NCBI RefSeq assembly: GCF_014204945.1
Contig: NZ_JACHMN010000002.1
Span: forward strand, 2,627,001-2,691,000
Direction of reading: 5' to 3'
Length of the DNA: 64,000 nucleotides
Source: Allocatelliglobosispora scoriae
GTDB taxonomy: Bacteria; Actinomycetota; Actinomycetes; Mycobacteriales; Micromonosporaceae
In this document: piece after piece, positions 37,950 to 46,216 of the stretch
Layout: each line of letters begins with the position of its first letter
How positions within the stretch are numbered: the stretch's first letter is position 1
The notes under the pieces: generated by a model
Seen by the model: only the letters and a program-made list of their open reading frames with translations
Told to the model about the DNA's origin: nothing
Database searches by the model: none
Translations under genes and position numbers: made by a program

Positions 37950-39331
37950 TCGTGTCCTCCTGAGGCGAAGAGTGCGAGCGGGACCGGGACCGCGACGGGC
38001 CGGTGCTGATAAGGGGTCGGATCGGCGCCGAGCAGGTCGGCGGCGGCACCGCCGCAGAGCCGCCCCTGGCAGGCGCCCATGCCGACGCGGGTCACGAGCT
38101 TGAGCGAGCGGGGATCGTCGACACCGAGGTCCGCGACAGCCGCTCTGGCCTCGCCGAACGTCACGCCCTCGCAGCGGCAGAGGATGGTGGAGTCGGCGAC
38201 GCCTGCCGTGAAGCCCGGATCGATGCGGGTGACATCGTGCAGCGCGTCGGCGAACCGGCGCAGGCTCGCGACCCTGCGGCGCAGCCGGGCCGGGATCTGA
38301 ACCTCGACGCCGAGGTGGCGAGCTGCGGCGAGCCCGGCGAGGATGCCCATCGCTGCGGCCTGGTCCGCCCCACCGACCCCGGCCGCCTCGCCCGCGACGA
38401 AGACGCCCGGTGCCGTGGTGCGCTGGTCTCGTTCTACGACGACCACGCTGCCGTCGCGGGGGTCGATTCTCGTGGCGGCGCCGAGTGCGATCGCCAGCTC
38501 CACCTGCGGCGTGAAGCCGTCGCCGACGGCGAGGAGATCGACGTCGAAGGTTTTCGTCAGACCCTTCGGGGAGGATCCGACTGTCACGCGGAGGGCCCCT
38601 CCCGCCGCGTCGGCGGCGATGAGTTCATGGGAGGGGAGCAGCGTGAGGCCGTGGCGGAGCAGCAGAAACCGCAGCCAGGCGGCCTGGAGCAGGCGGCGCG
38701 GCGAGCGCGCGACGACGGGCCAGTGCCCAAACCACTTCCTGAGGGGTACGCCGTCGGCCACCGCCACGACGTGCGCACCTCCGGCGGCGAGCCCGGCAGC
38801 CGCGACCTGGAGCAGCGGGCCCCGACCGGCGACGAGGATGCGCTGGCCGCGTGGCACACCGTGCTGCTTGAGCTGGGCCTGCGCGCCGCCGACGGTGATG
38901 ACGCCGGGGAGTTCCCAGCCGGGGAAGGGCACGACGCGGTCATATGCACCGGTCGCCAGGATCAGCGCGGCCGGGCGGAGCTCGGCGCCGTCCGTGAGGT
39001 GCAGGGTTCGGTCGGGCAGCGCTCGCCAGACGTCGACCCCGAGCCGGAGGTGGATGCGTTCGTGCTGCTCAGCGCGCTTGATCAGGGCTGCCGGGCGCCT
39101 GGCTCCGCCGGGGCGGGCGCCTCGGTCGACGACGACCACGTCGAGCCCCGCGTCGGCGGCGGCGATGGCGGCGCTGAGCCCGGCCGGGCCGGCACCGATG
39201 ACGACGAGCCGGGCCTGCCTCTCAAGCGCATGCGGGTCGCTTCCGACTGCACCGGACCGCCGGGAGAGGCAGGGGCGCTCGCCGTCGACGACGCAGGCCT
39301 GGCAGACGCCGATGCCGCAGAAGACGCTCAT
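37946..39331 (-). CDS. FAD/NAD(P)-dependent oxidoreductase with truncated N-terminal [2Fe-2S] segment and BFD-like C-terminus (D-hydroxyproline dehydrogenase subunit)
   Basis: 461 aa, HcnB/SoxA-like. Residues 5-21 hold a cysteine cluster (CGIGVC-x2-C-x7-C) typical of the end of an HcnA-like ferredoxin, but the first half of that domain is missing because the gene starts inside it. The FAD motif is 'VVIGAGPAGLSAAIAAADAG' at about 43-62; a second Rossmann motif is 'ILVAGRGPLLQVAAAG'. The C-terminal BFD-like site is 'CRCEGVT...GMGACQGRLCG'. Probably oxidises cis-4-hydroxy-D-proline with the next gene product. It overlaps both neighbours by 4 bp. Confidence 0.85.
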   Translation of the reverse strand: MSVFCGIGVCQACVVDGERPCLSRRSGAVGSDPHALERQARLVVIGAGPAGLSAAIAAADAGLDVVVVDRGARPGGARRPAALIKRAEQHERIHLRLGVDVWRALPDRTLHLTDGAELRPAALILATGAYDRVVPFPGWELPGVITVGGAQAQLKQHGVPRGQRILVAGRGPLLQVAAAGLAAGGAHVVAVADGVPLRKWFGHWPVVARSPRRLLQAAWLRFLLLRHGLTLLPSHELIAADAAGGALRVTVGSSPKGLTKTFDVDLLAVGDGFTPQVELAIALGAATRIDPRDGSVVVVERDQRTTAPGVFVAGEAAGVGGADQAAAMGILAGLAAARHLGVEVQIPARLRRRVASLRRFADALHDVTRIDPGFTAGVADSTILCRCEGVTFGEARAAVADLGVDDPRSLKLVTRVGMGACQGRLCGGAAADLLGADPTPYQHRPVAVPVPLALFASGGHE

Positions 39332-40449
39332 GCGAAACGCCGGGGGTCGAAGGGAGCGGCGTCCATCGCCAGCGGCGCACCAGTGATCATCTGCGCGATC
39401 AGCTCGGCGGTCGCGGGCGCGAGACCGATCCCGGCGCCCTCGTGGCCGTGCGCGTGATAGAGCCCCGGCACCTCTGGATCGGGTCCGATCACCGGCAGGT
39501 GGTCGGCGGCGAAGGGACGGAACCCGTGATAGGACCTGATGATCCGCACCCCGGAGAGGAAGGGGAAGAGGGCCGCCGCGCCCCGGGCCAGCGCCGCGAG
39601 CGCGACCGGATTGGGGGCCGTGTCGAAGCCGACCCGTTCGCGGGTCGCCCCGATCAGCACCGGGCCGGCCGGGGTCGCCTCGACGACCGTCGAGGACTGG
39701 AGGTCGGCGTCGTCACTCGCGACATTCTCCAGATAGTCCGCGGAGTAGACCTTGTGCCGGATCAGCGGCGGCATCGCCTCGGTGACGAGGATGAAGCCGC
39801 GCCTGGGCGCGATCTCCTGGCCTGGGGAGAAGGGCAGTGCCCAGGCACCGGTCGCGTTGACGATCGCCCCGGCGCTCACCGGCTCACCGCTGGTGATGAC
39901 ACGTCCGGGTTCGATGCGCAGCGCCTCGGTCCGGGCGCGCACCACGGCACCGAGCGCTCGGGCAGCCGCGAGCATCGCCACGGTGGCACGAGCGGGCTGC
40001 ACCTGCATGTCCTGGGGGTAGAAGACGCCACCGGCGAAATCCCGGGCGATCTCCGGCTCCAGCTCCGGCAGCGCGTCGGCGCCGATCAGCTCCGCGGCCA
40101 CCCCGGCAGCGGCCTGCTCCCGTGCCGCCTGCGCCAGCATCGCCAGCGCGGCGTCGCTTCGCGCCACAATGAGCCCGCCCTTGAACTCCAGCTCGATGTT
40201 GATCCTCGAACCGAGTTCTTCCCCGAGGCTTCGCCACAGCTCGTTGCTGCGCAGGGCCAGTGTCAGTTCGGGACCGGGCGACTTGTCGGAGACGAGGAGG
40301 TTGCCCTCACCCGAGCCTGTCGTCCCGGCGACGAGTCCACCGCGTTCCAGCACCGTCACCCGGAGCCCCCGGCTGGCGCAGGCGAGGGCGCAGGCGGCGC
40401 CGACGATTCCCGCGCCGATCACGGCGACCTCCGTCGTGGTGGTGGACAT
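39328..40449 (-). CDS. FAD-dependent amino acid oxidoreductase (DAO family), D-hydroxyproline dehydrogenase subunit
   Basis: 373 aa from the ATG at 40449. A DAO-fold flavoprotein with 'VAVIGAGIVGAACALACASRG' at the N-terminus and 'YHGFRPFAADHLPVIGPDPEVPGLYHAHGHEGAGIGLAP' conserved blocks near the C-terminus (cited in part). HcnC/LhpB-like. It oxidises the D-hydroxyproline formed by the epimerase. First gene of the four-gene operon, divergent from the PucR regulator. Confidence 0.86.
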   Translation of the reverse strand: MSTTTTEVAVIGAGIVGAACALACASRGLRVTVLERGGLVAGTTGSGEGNLLVSDKSPGPELTLALRSNELWRSLGEELGSRINIELEFKGGLIVARSDAALAMLAQAAREQAAAGVAAELIGADALPELEPEIARDFAGGVFYPQDMQVQPARATVAMLAAARALGAVVRARTEALRIEPGRVITSGEPVSAGAIVNATGAWALPFSPGQEIAPRRGFILVTEAMPPLIRHKVYSADYLENVASDDADLQSSTVVEATPAGPVLIGATRERVGFDTAPNPVALAALARGAAALFPFLSGVRIIRSYHGFRPFAADHLPVIGPDPEVPGLYHAHGHEGAGIGLAPATAELIAQMITGAPLAMDAAPFDPRRFA

Positions 40450-40531
40450 GCCTGCGACCGTAGACGTCACGGTCAGCGCGGTCTTCGAGCTGATGTCGGA
40501 TTCTGCGGGCACGATCTCCTACATTTGTCGA

Positions 40532-41659
40532 ATGCAGCAGCTCGTGGACCAGATCGCAGACCGGATCGGCCGACCCGTGCTCGTGGAGGACCGCCGCCAG
40601 CGCGTGATCAGTTACAGCGCTCACGTCGAGCCGTTCGACGACGTGCGCCGGGACTCCATCCTGCGCCGCAGCACCACGCCGGAGGTGATCACGTTCTTCC
40701 AGTCACACTCCATCGCCCGGAGCCGGGTGCCGATCCGCACCCCGGCCGCTCCCGACCTGGGGTTGCTGCCACGGGTGTGCGTACCGGTGTGGCACGCCGA
40801 GCTGCTCCTGGGCTTCGTCTGGCTGATCGACTCGACGTCGGACCCGATCAGCGACGCGGTGATCGGCCGCCTCGGCGAGTGGGTCCAGGAGCTCGCGCTC
40901 GCCCTCTACCGGGAGAACCTGCTCGGCGAGCTGGCGGCCCGTCGGGAGGCCGACGCGTTCCGGGGCCTGATCGACCCGGCCGGGGAGGTTCGGGCACACG
41001 CCGTGGCGGCCCTCGTCGCCGACGGGTACGCGGACACCACGGTCACCGCCCTCGTCGCCGAGCACCCCGACCCGGCCGAGCTGGAGCACGCGCTCGTTGC
41101 GACCCGCCGGTGGACCGGTCAGCGGCAAGCTCTGCACCACGCCTTCCCCACCTTCGGCGTCCTGCTCCTCTTCGGCGCCACGGACCGCGGCCACGGCCGG
41201 GTCGGGTCGGGGGCCGCCGAGGTGGCGCAGCAGCTCGCCGCGCAGCTGGGTTCACGGGTCGGGGTCGGCGACCCGCGACCGACCCTGCTACTGGCTCATG
41301 AGTCAGTCAACGAAGCCCGCCAGGCCCTCGCCACCGCCGATCGGCTGCCGGGGTCCGCACCCGTCGCGCGCTGGTCGGAGCTCGGCATCTATCGAGTTCT
41401 GGCCACAGTGGACCTGTCCAATGCGCACCCCGGTGCCGCCACGCTGTTGGCCGCTCCGGTGCTGGCGGAGACGCTGGAGACCTACCTCGACCTGGCCGGC
41501 GACGCCGCCGCCACCGCAGGCCGTCTCAACCTGCACCGCACCACGCTCTACTACCGCCTGCGCCGCATCGAGGAGCTGACCGGGGCTGATCTGCGAGACG
41601 GCCTGCAGCGCCTTGGACTGCACCTTTCCCTGAAGTCAGCACGATTCCTTGTTGACTGA
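40532..41659 (+). CDS. PucR/CdaR-type regulator of the hydroxyproline operon
   Basis: 375 aa. The C-terminal PucR helix-turn-helix is 'AATAGRLNLHRTTLYYRLRR' (about residues 326-345), and the N-terminal part resembles a GAF-like sensor ('VLVEDRRQRVISYSAH', 'RVCVPVWHAELLLGFVWL'). Such proteins usually activate amino acid or purine catabolism. The 82-bp divergent gap to the operon suggests direct control by hydroxyproline or an intermediate. Confidence 0.83.
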   Translation: MQQLVDQIADRIGRPVLVEDRRQRVISYSAHVEPFDDVRRDSILRRSTTPEVITFFQSHSIARSRVPIRTPAAPDLGLLPRVCVPVWHAELLLGFVWLIDSTSDPISDAVIGRLGEWVQELALALYRENLLGELAARREADAFRGLIDPAGEVRAHAVAALVADGYADTTVTALVAEHPDPAELEHALVATRRWTGQRQALHHAFPTFGVLLLFGATDRGHGRVGSGAAEVAQQLAAQLGSRVGVGDPRPTLLLAHESVNEARQALATADRLPGSAPVARWSELGIYRVLATVDLSNAHPGAATLLAAPVLAETLETYLDLAGDAAATAGRLNLHRTTLYYRLRRIEELTGADLRDGLQRLGLHLSLKSARFLVD

Positions 41660-41672
41660 TGATTCAGTCAAC
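41651..41672. promoter_or_regulatory. Perfect palindrome, candidate TetR operator
   Basis: GTTGACTGA-TGAT-TCAGTCAAC is a 9-4-9 perfect palindrome overlapping the PucR gene stop codon, 315 bp before the MFS gene. A related TGACTG-N6-CAGTCA site sits just upstream of the TetR gene, so both could bind that repressor. Confidence 0.5.
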
Positions 41673-41707
41673 GAGTAGCCTTGGCTCTCGTGGGCATGCC
41701 GACTTGA

Positions 41708-41790
41708 CTGACAACGGACGACGGGATCCGTCTGTCCGCGGTGCTCCGCCTGCCCGATTCCACCGTGCCTGATGCGCCCGGCACGCTCGA
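41708..41790 (+). pseudogene. Possible remnant of a hydrolase gene N-terminus
   Basis: One frame reads 'LTTDDGIRLSAVLRLPDS', resembling the beginning of alpha/beta hydrolases that open with 'DGxRLxAxLxLPD'. It begins with CTG and runs into the family C repeat with no hydrolase sequence beyond. It may be a gene broken by insertion or deletion. The rest of 41660-41986 holds the repeat and no other recognised feature. Confidence 0.3.
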
Positions 41791-41791
41791 T

Positions 41792-41866
41792 GATCACGTT
41801 ACCTTCGGGGAAGCAGACGTGATCACGCACCAAGATCTGGTCGCTTTCCCCGAAACAGCCGTGATC
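41792..41866. repeat. Family C repeat, copy 3 (75 bp, diverged)
   Basis: Two 33-bp GATCAC/GATCTG...GTGATC dyads separated by 9 bp. The centres TTCGGGGAA and TTTCCCCGAA keep the family pattern. This copy has no B units or 7-bp array around it. Confidence 0.8.
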
Positions 41867-41986
41867 ACTGCGCGCACAAGCGTGATCGCTCGACGTGCCT
41901 GGACGCGAAGCATCTCCGGGCACCTGGCTTGACGACCGACGTCAACCGTCGTCTCGCCCATCGCTGAACCCAGAAGAGAGACAGTC

Positions 41987-43264
41987 ATGTCCGGCCTCGC
42001 GGTCGTCACCGCTGCCCGCCGTTACCGCGCCCTGCTTGTCATGCCCGGCGTGGTCCGGGTGGCGCTCCCCTCCTTCATCGGTCGCATGCCCTATGGCATG
42101 ACGACCCTGCTCTTCGTGCTCGCCGTCGAGCACGGCACCGGCTCCTTCACGGTCGCCGGGCTCGCGACGGGTGCTCACGCGGCGCTCACCGCCGTCACCG
42201 CGCCGTGGCTGGGCCGCCTCGCCGATCGCGGTCACGCGGCGGTGGTCCTGGCGAGTACCGGCATCGCCTACGCCGCCATGCTCACCGCGCTCATCGGCGC
42301 CCTCTGGCTGCACGCGCCCGTCGCGGTGATCCTGCTGATCGCGGGTGTCTCCGGTGCACTGAACCCGCCGATCGGCGCCGTGACCAGGGTGGTCCTGCCG
42401 GGGCTGGCGCCCAAGCAGGCGGACACGGCGTACGCATTGGACACGATCTTCGTGGAACTGACCTTTGTGGTCGGCCCGATGCTGATCGCGCTGATCACGT
42501 GGCTGAGCGGACCCTACGCCGCGGTGATCTTCACCGGCATGCTGTCGGCCGGCGGTGCCGTCGCTCTCGCCACCGCCCCCGGCCTGCGGGATCGTTACCG
42601 CGGCATCGTCACCGTGCCACTGGCCCGGGGCGAGCGCCGGGCCAAGCTCCTCACGGCGAGCATCGTCACCGTGCTGATCGTCGGTGCGCTGGAGTCCGCT
42701 GCCTACGGCGTGATCGAGGTGGCGATCCCCGCCTACGCCAGCGAGTTGGGATCGCCGTCGGCCTCGGGCGCGATCGTCGCCGCGTGGTCGTCCGGCTCGA
42801 TCATCGGCGGGATCTGGTTCTCCGGACTCAATCCCACCATGCGCAAGGCGAAGCTCTTCGCGCTGCTGATGACCCTCAACACTGTCGGTTTCGCCTCGAT
42901 CATGCTCGCCTCGGGCGTGACGAGTCTCGCCGCGCTGCTGCTGCTCGGCGGCCTGGTGATCGCGCCGACGACGACGATCGAGTGTGCCCTCGTCACCGCG
43001 CTCGCCCCGCACGGCCGCACGACGGAGGCCTTCACCTGGACGGGTACGGGGATCTTCGTCGGCTTCGCCGCCGGCACCTCGGTCTCCGGTTTCGTGGTCG
43101 GCCAGGGCGGCGGCCTCCTCACCACGGCGATCATCGCGACGGCACTCGTCGGGGTGGGCGCCCTGCTCGCCACCGTCATGAGCCGCCGCATCAGTGGTGA
43201 CTGTGCCGTCAGTCAGCCGGTTGAGGACATCGGAGCCGTTGATGGCATACCGTATGCCGGGTGA
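41987..43264 (+). CDS. MFS transporter
   Basis: 425 aa with about 12 hydrophobic segments. 'WLGRLADRGHAAVVLAS' is the motif A loop; 'DTAYALDTIFVELTFVVGP' resembles the MFS at 30639. It overlaps the downstream TetR gene by 4 bp, so it is probably an efflux pump under local TetR control. The last 25 residues are hydrophilic and not conserved. Confidence 0.85.
   Translation: MSGLAVVTAARRYRALLVMPGVVRVALPSFIGRMPYGMTTLLFVLAVEHGTGSFTVAGLATGAHAALTAVTAPWLGRLADRGHAAVVLASTGIAYAAMLTALIGALWLHAPVAVILLIAGVSGALNPPIGAVTRVVLPGLAPKQADTAYALDTIFVELTFVVGPMLIALITWLSGPYAAVIFTGMLSAGGAVALATAPGLRDRYRGIVTVPLARGERRAKLLTASIVTVLIVGALESAAYGVIEVAIPAYASELGSPSASGAIVAAWSSGSIIGGIWFSGLNPTMRKAKLFALLMTLNTVGFASIMLASGVTSLAALLLLGGLVIAPTTTIECALVTALAPHGRTTEAFTWTGTGIFVGFAAGTSVSGFVVGQGGGLLTTAIIATALVGVGALLATVMSRRISGDCAVSQPVEDIGAVDGIPYAG
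43198..43215. promoter_or_regulatory. TGACTG-N6-CAGTCA palindrome near the TetR start
   Basis: The 6-bp perfect arms with 6-bp spacer lie within the 3' end of the MFS gene, 45 bp before the TetR start. They share arms with 41651-41672. Confidence 0.4.
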
Positions 43265-43863
43265 CTCGCCGCTCGGCTGAACTGCGCCTGGACGCGCTGC
43301 TGCGTACCGCCGTCGATGTGATCGTGGAACGCGGCCTCGCGCGTACCCGGACCGCCGACGTCGCCGCGGCGGCCGGCGTCAGCCCATCCCTCGTCTTCTA
43401 CCACTTCGCCAACAAGGAAGCGCTGCTCGCGCAGGCGTTCGCCTACGTCGCCGAGCAGGACCTGGCCCGGATGCAGACCGTCATCGACTCGAAGGCGTCG
43501 CCGACGGAGAAGCTCGCCAAGCTGCTCAAGCAGCTCGCGCCGACCGGCCGCAGCGTCTCCTGGGCGATCTGGATCGACGGCTGGTCCGAGGCGATGCGCG
43601 TACCCGAATTGGAGAAGGTCTCCCGCCGGATGGACCTCCGCTGGAAGGAGGCCCTCACCGGGGTGATCGCCGCCGGCGTCGCCGACGGCTCCTTCACCTG
43701 CGACGACCCGGTCGGTGCGGCCTGGCGGATCAACGCGCTCATCGACGGCCTGGCGGTCCAGCTCACCGTCCACGACAAGGTCATCTCCCGCAAGCAGACC
43801 ACCGAGTGGGTACGCCTCGCCACCGCCCGCGAGATCGGCATCTCCCCCAACGCCCTCGCCTAG
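43261..43863 (+). CDS. TetR-family regulator
   Basis: 200 aa from the GTG at 43261 (GTGA overlap with the MFS gene). The helix-turn-helix is 'RTADVAAAAGVSPSLVFYHF', followed by a BetI-like C-terminal domain ('GRSVSWAIWIDGWSEAMRVPEL'). Its stop codon TAG is the first three bases of a family B repeat. It likely represses the MFS gene. Confidence 0.86.
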   Translation: MTRRSAELRLDALLRTAVDVIVERGLARTRTADVAAAAGVSPSLVFYHFANKEALLAQAFAYVAEQDLARMQTVIDSKASPTEKLAKLLKQLAPTGRSVSWAIWIDGWSEAMRVPELEKVSRRMDLRWKEALTGVIAAGVADGSFTCDDPVGAAWRINALIDGLAVQLTVHDKVISRKQTTEWVRLATAREIGISPNALA

Positions 43864-43950
43864 CACCCAAGATCGCCGCAACTCTTGAAGAGTTGGTGCT
43901 ATCCGGCGCGCCCAAAGCACCAACTCTTCAAGAGTTGTGCCGATCTTGGA
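43861..43950. repeat. Family B inverted pair between TetR and deacetylase genes (90 bp)
   Basis: Cores CAACTCTTGAAGAGTTG (43879-43895) and CAACTCTTCAAGAGTTG (43921-43937), with outward CAAGATCGCCG and TGCCGATCTTG tails. The compact pair provides the stop codons of both convergent genes: the TetR TAG at 43861 and the deacetylase TGA at 43928-43930. Confidence 0.9.
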
Positions 43951-45004
43951 GGCCGGTGAGAGTCGCCACCGTGAGGGCACCGAGGGTGGGGAGGTGGTAG
44001 CCGCCCTCGTGGACCGCTACCGTCGGCACTCCCAACGCCGCGATGAGCGCGCCCGTCGCCCGGTAACCATCCGACGAGACCCGCAGCGGGCTCTCCGGGT
44101 CGAGCTCAGCGGCGTCGACGCCGAGCGAGACGACCACCGCGTCCACCCCCGACGCGAAGCGGCACAGCTCCTCGACACCGGCCAACCATGCGGCGTCTCC
44201 ACTGCCGGGGTCCAGGGGCAGATTCAGGTTGGCACCCGCTCCGGCACCCACCCCGGTCTCGTCGGCGAAGCCCGCGTAGTGCGGGAACCACCCGGCGCCC
44301 GGATCGACGTGCACCGACGCGTAACGTACCTCGGCCGACGAGTAAAAGATCGCCTGGGTGCCGTTGCCATGATGTGCGTCGATGTCGATGATCGCGACCC
44401 GGCGGGCTCCGGCGGCACGGAGTCCGGCCACGGCCACGGCCGCGTTGTTGAGGTAGCAGGACCCGCCGTACCCACCGGGGGTTGCGTGGTGACCGGGAGG
44501 TCGGGTGATGGCGTAGGTGACCGGTGTGCCCGCGGCGGCGAGGTCGGCGGCGGTCGCCGCGGCATCGGCCGCAGCACGGGCGGCGGCCCAGGTGTCGGGG
44601 CCGATCAGCGTCATCGTGTCGTAGCAGAAGGCACCGGCACGGGCGTGGATCGCGGTGGGCCGCCGCGCGGGAAGGCCGTCGAGCATCGCCGGGGTCGGGA
44701 AGACATAGGGTACGACGCGGTCCTGGCCCGGGTAGTCCAGGAAGCCCGCCGCCACCCACTCGTCGTAGACGCTCTCCAGATGCGTGAGCAGCTCAGGAGT
44801 GTGCACCTCCGCGAGCAGCGAGGCGCCACGGGAGGCGACGGCCGGGACCAGCGTCGCCCCGGCGGCGACCACGGCGTCGCGGATGACGGTGGCACGCTCG
44901 GGGACTTCCGTGCCGGGCGTCGAGACGCCGACCCAGATCTCCGCGCCGGGTTCGTGCCGCAGCACCTCGTCGCTCCACACCACCGGAAGATCAAGTCGCG
45001 TCAT
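43928..45004 (-). CDS. Histone deacetylase-family amidohydrolase
   Basis: 358 aa. Zinc-dependent HDAC/AcuC fold: the tandem His in 'RPPGHHATPGGYG', the metal Asp in 'IIDIDAHHGNGTQ', and Tyr/Gly-rich 'VAVHEGGYHLPT' near the end. Bacterial members deacetylate acetylpolyamines or acetyl-lysine. The last residues (about QDRHNS) and the stop codon come from the family B repeat, so the natural C-terminus was probably replaced. Confidence 0.87.
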   Translation of the reverse strand: MTRLDLPVVWSDEVLRHEPGAEIWVGVSTPGTEVPERATVIRDAVVAAGATLVPAVASRGASLLAEVHTPELLTHLESVYDEWVAAGFLDYPGQDRVVPYVFPTPAMLDGLPARRPTAIHARAGAFCYDTMTLIGPDTWAAARAAADAAATAADLAAAGTPVTYAITRPPGHHATPGGYGGSCYLNNAAVAVAGLRAAGARRVAIIDIDAHHGNGTQAIFYSSAEVRYASVHVDPGAGWFPHYAGFADETGVGAGAGANLNLPLDPGSGDAAWLAGVEELCRFASGVDAVVVSLGVDAAELDPESPLRVSSDGYRATGALIAALGVPTVAVHEGGYHLPTLGALTVATLTGLQDRHNS

Positions 45005-45035
45005 ACGCCCAGCCTAGAACCCTTATGCTGCCTCC

Positions 45036-46100
45036 ATGCCTCGCGCTGCCGATCTCGGAATCACCATAGGTACGCTGCCCAGCGGCCCGACCGGCTCCAT
45101 CCTCGACGTGCCCGGAGTGGGCGTCGGCCACGCGACGGTGTGGCGCGACGAGCCCTCCCCGCCGCTGGGCCGGGGCGTCGCACGAACCGGTGTCACCGTG
45201 ATCGATCCGGGCGGCAACCCGTTCCGCTCACCGATCCCGGCCGGTGGTGCCGTGCTCAACGGCGCGGGCGAGTGCACCGGCTTCCTCTCCGCGCAGGAGT
45301 GGGGCCTCGCCGAGACGCCGATCTTCCTCACCTCGACGATGCAGCTCGGCCGGGTCTATGACGCGGCCTGCGAGCTGCTCGCCGAGGAGGAGCCGGGGAT
45401 CGGCGACGAGGACGTGATCATCCCGATCGTCGCCGAGTGCGACGACAGCTTCCTCAGCGAATCCCGCCGGATGCAGGTGACCAGGGACGATGTCGCCGCC
45501 GCGCTCGCTGCCGCGCGAGCGAGCGTCGGTTCGACGAGCGCTCCGGCGGAGGGGGCGGTCGGTTCGGGTACGGGCATGAGCTGCCTCGGGTTCAAGGGCG
45601 GCATCGGCACCGCGTCACGCGTCGTGCCGACCGGGCACACCGTGGGAGTGCTGCTGATGGCGAACTACGGCGAGCGGGAGCGGCTCACGATCGCCGGGCG
45701 CCCCGTCGGGCGGCTGCTCCCTCTGGCTGGGCAGCCGACGGCACCACCCGCCGGGTCGTGCATCGTGGTCGTCATCACCGACGCACCGATCGACGCAGCC
45801 GGATGTCAGCGACTCGCCCGGCGGGCCGGACTGGGCCTGGCGAGGACGGGTTCGACGGCGCACCACGCGAGCGGCGAGATCTTCGTGGCGCTCGCGACCG
45901 GCTTGCGGGCCGAGCGCGGCACGGTCTCGGCGGCGGTGGCGTTGCAGGGACGGGAGCTGGATCCGTTCTTCGCCGCCGTGGTCGAGGCGACCGAGGAGGC
46001 CGTCCTCAACTGCCTCTTCGCCGCGCCGACGGTGGTCGGCCGCTCCGGCAACACCGCCGAGGGACTGCCGGTCGACCAGGTGATCCCGCTTCTCCGCTGA
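45036..46100 (+). CDS. P1-family peptidase (DmpA-like)
   Basis: 354 aa. An N-terminal nucleophile hydrolase that cleaves itself before a Ser; the candidate site is the Gly-Ser of 'PPAGSCIVVVITDAP'. Other blocks are 'DVPGVGVGHATVW', 'GAGECTGF' and 'GTGMSCLGFKGGIGTASR'. Family members release N-terminal amino acids or beta-amino acids. In M. tuberculosis the homologue (Rv1333) lies next to DUF2017/mec; here it is about 17 kb away. Confidence 0.88.
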   Translation: MPRAADLGITIGTLPSGPTGSILDVPGVGVGHATVWRDEPSPPLGRGVARTGVTVIDPGGNPFRSPIPAGGAVLNGAGECTGFLSAQEWGLAETPIFLTSTMQLGRVYDAACELLAEEEPGIGDEDVIIPIVAECDDSFLSESRRMQVTRDDVAAALAAARASVGSTSAPAEGAVGSGTGMSCLGFKGGIGTASRVVPTGHTVGVLLMANYGERERLTIAGRPVGRLLPLAGQPTAPPAGSCIVVVITDAPIDAAGCQRLARRAGLGLARTGSTAHHASGEIFVALATGLRAERGTVSAAVALQGRELDPFFAAVVEATEEAVLNCLFAAPTVVGRSGNTAEGLPVDQVIPLLR

Positions 46101-46142
46101 CGGCGGTCAGGCCACGCCCGGCCCAGATCACGCGCGGCCCAG

Positions 46143-46208
46143 GTCACGTTTTGCAGCAAAGCGTGGCCTCCCGCAGGGAAATGGCCACGCTTTGCTGCAA
46201 AACGGGAC
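46143..46208. repeat. Family A repeat, copy 6 (66 bp, inverted)
   Basis: The loop CCTCCCGC...GAAATGG gives the inverted orientation. The right arm ends GGGAC instead of GTGAC. It sits between convergent genes ending at 46100 and 46217. Confidence 0.9.
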
Positions 46209-46216
46209 GACGAGCA

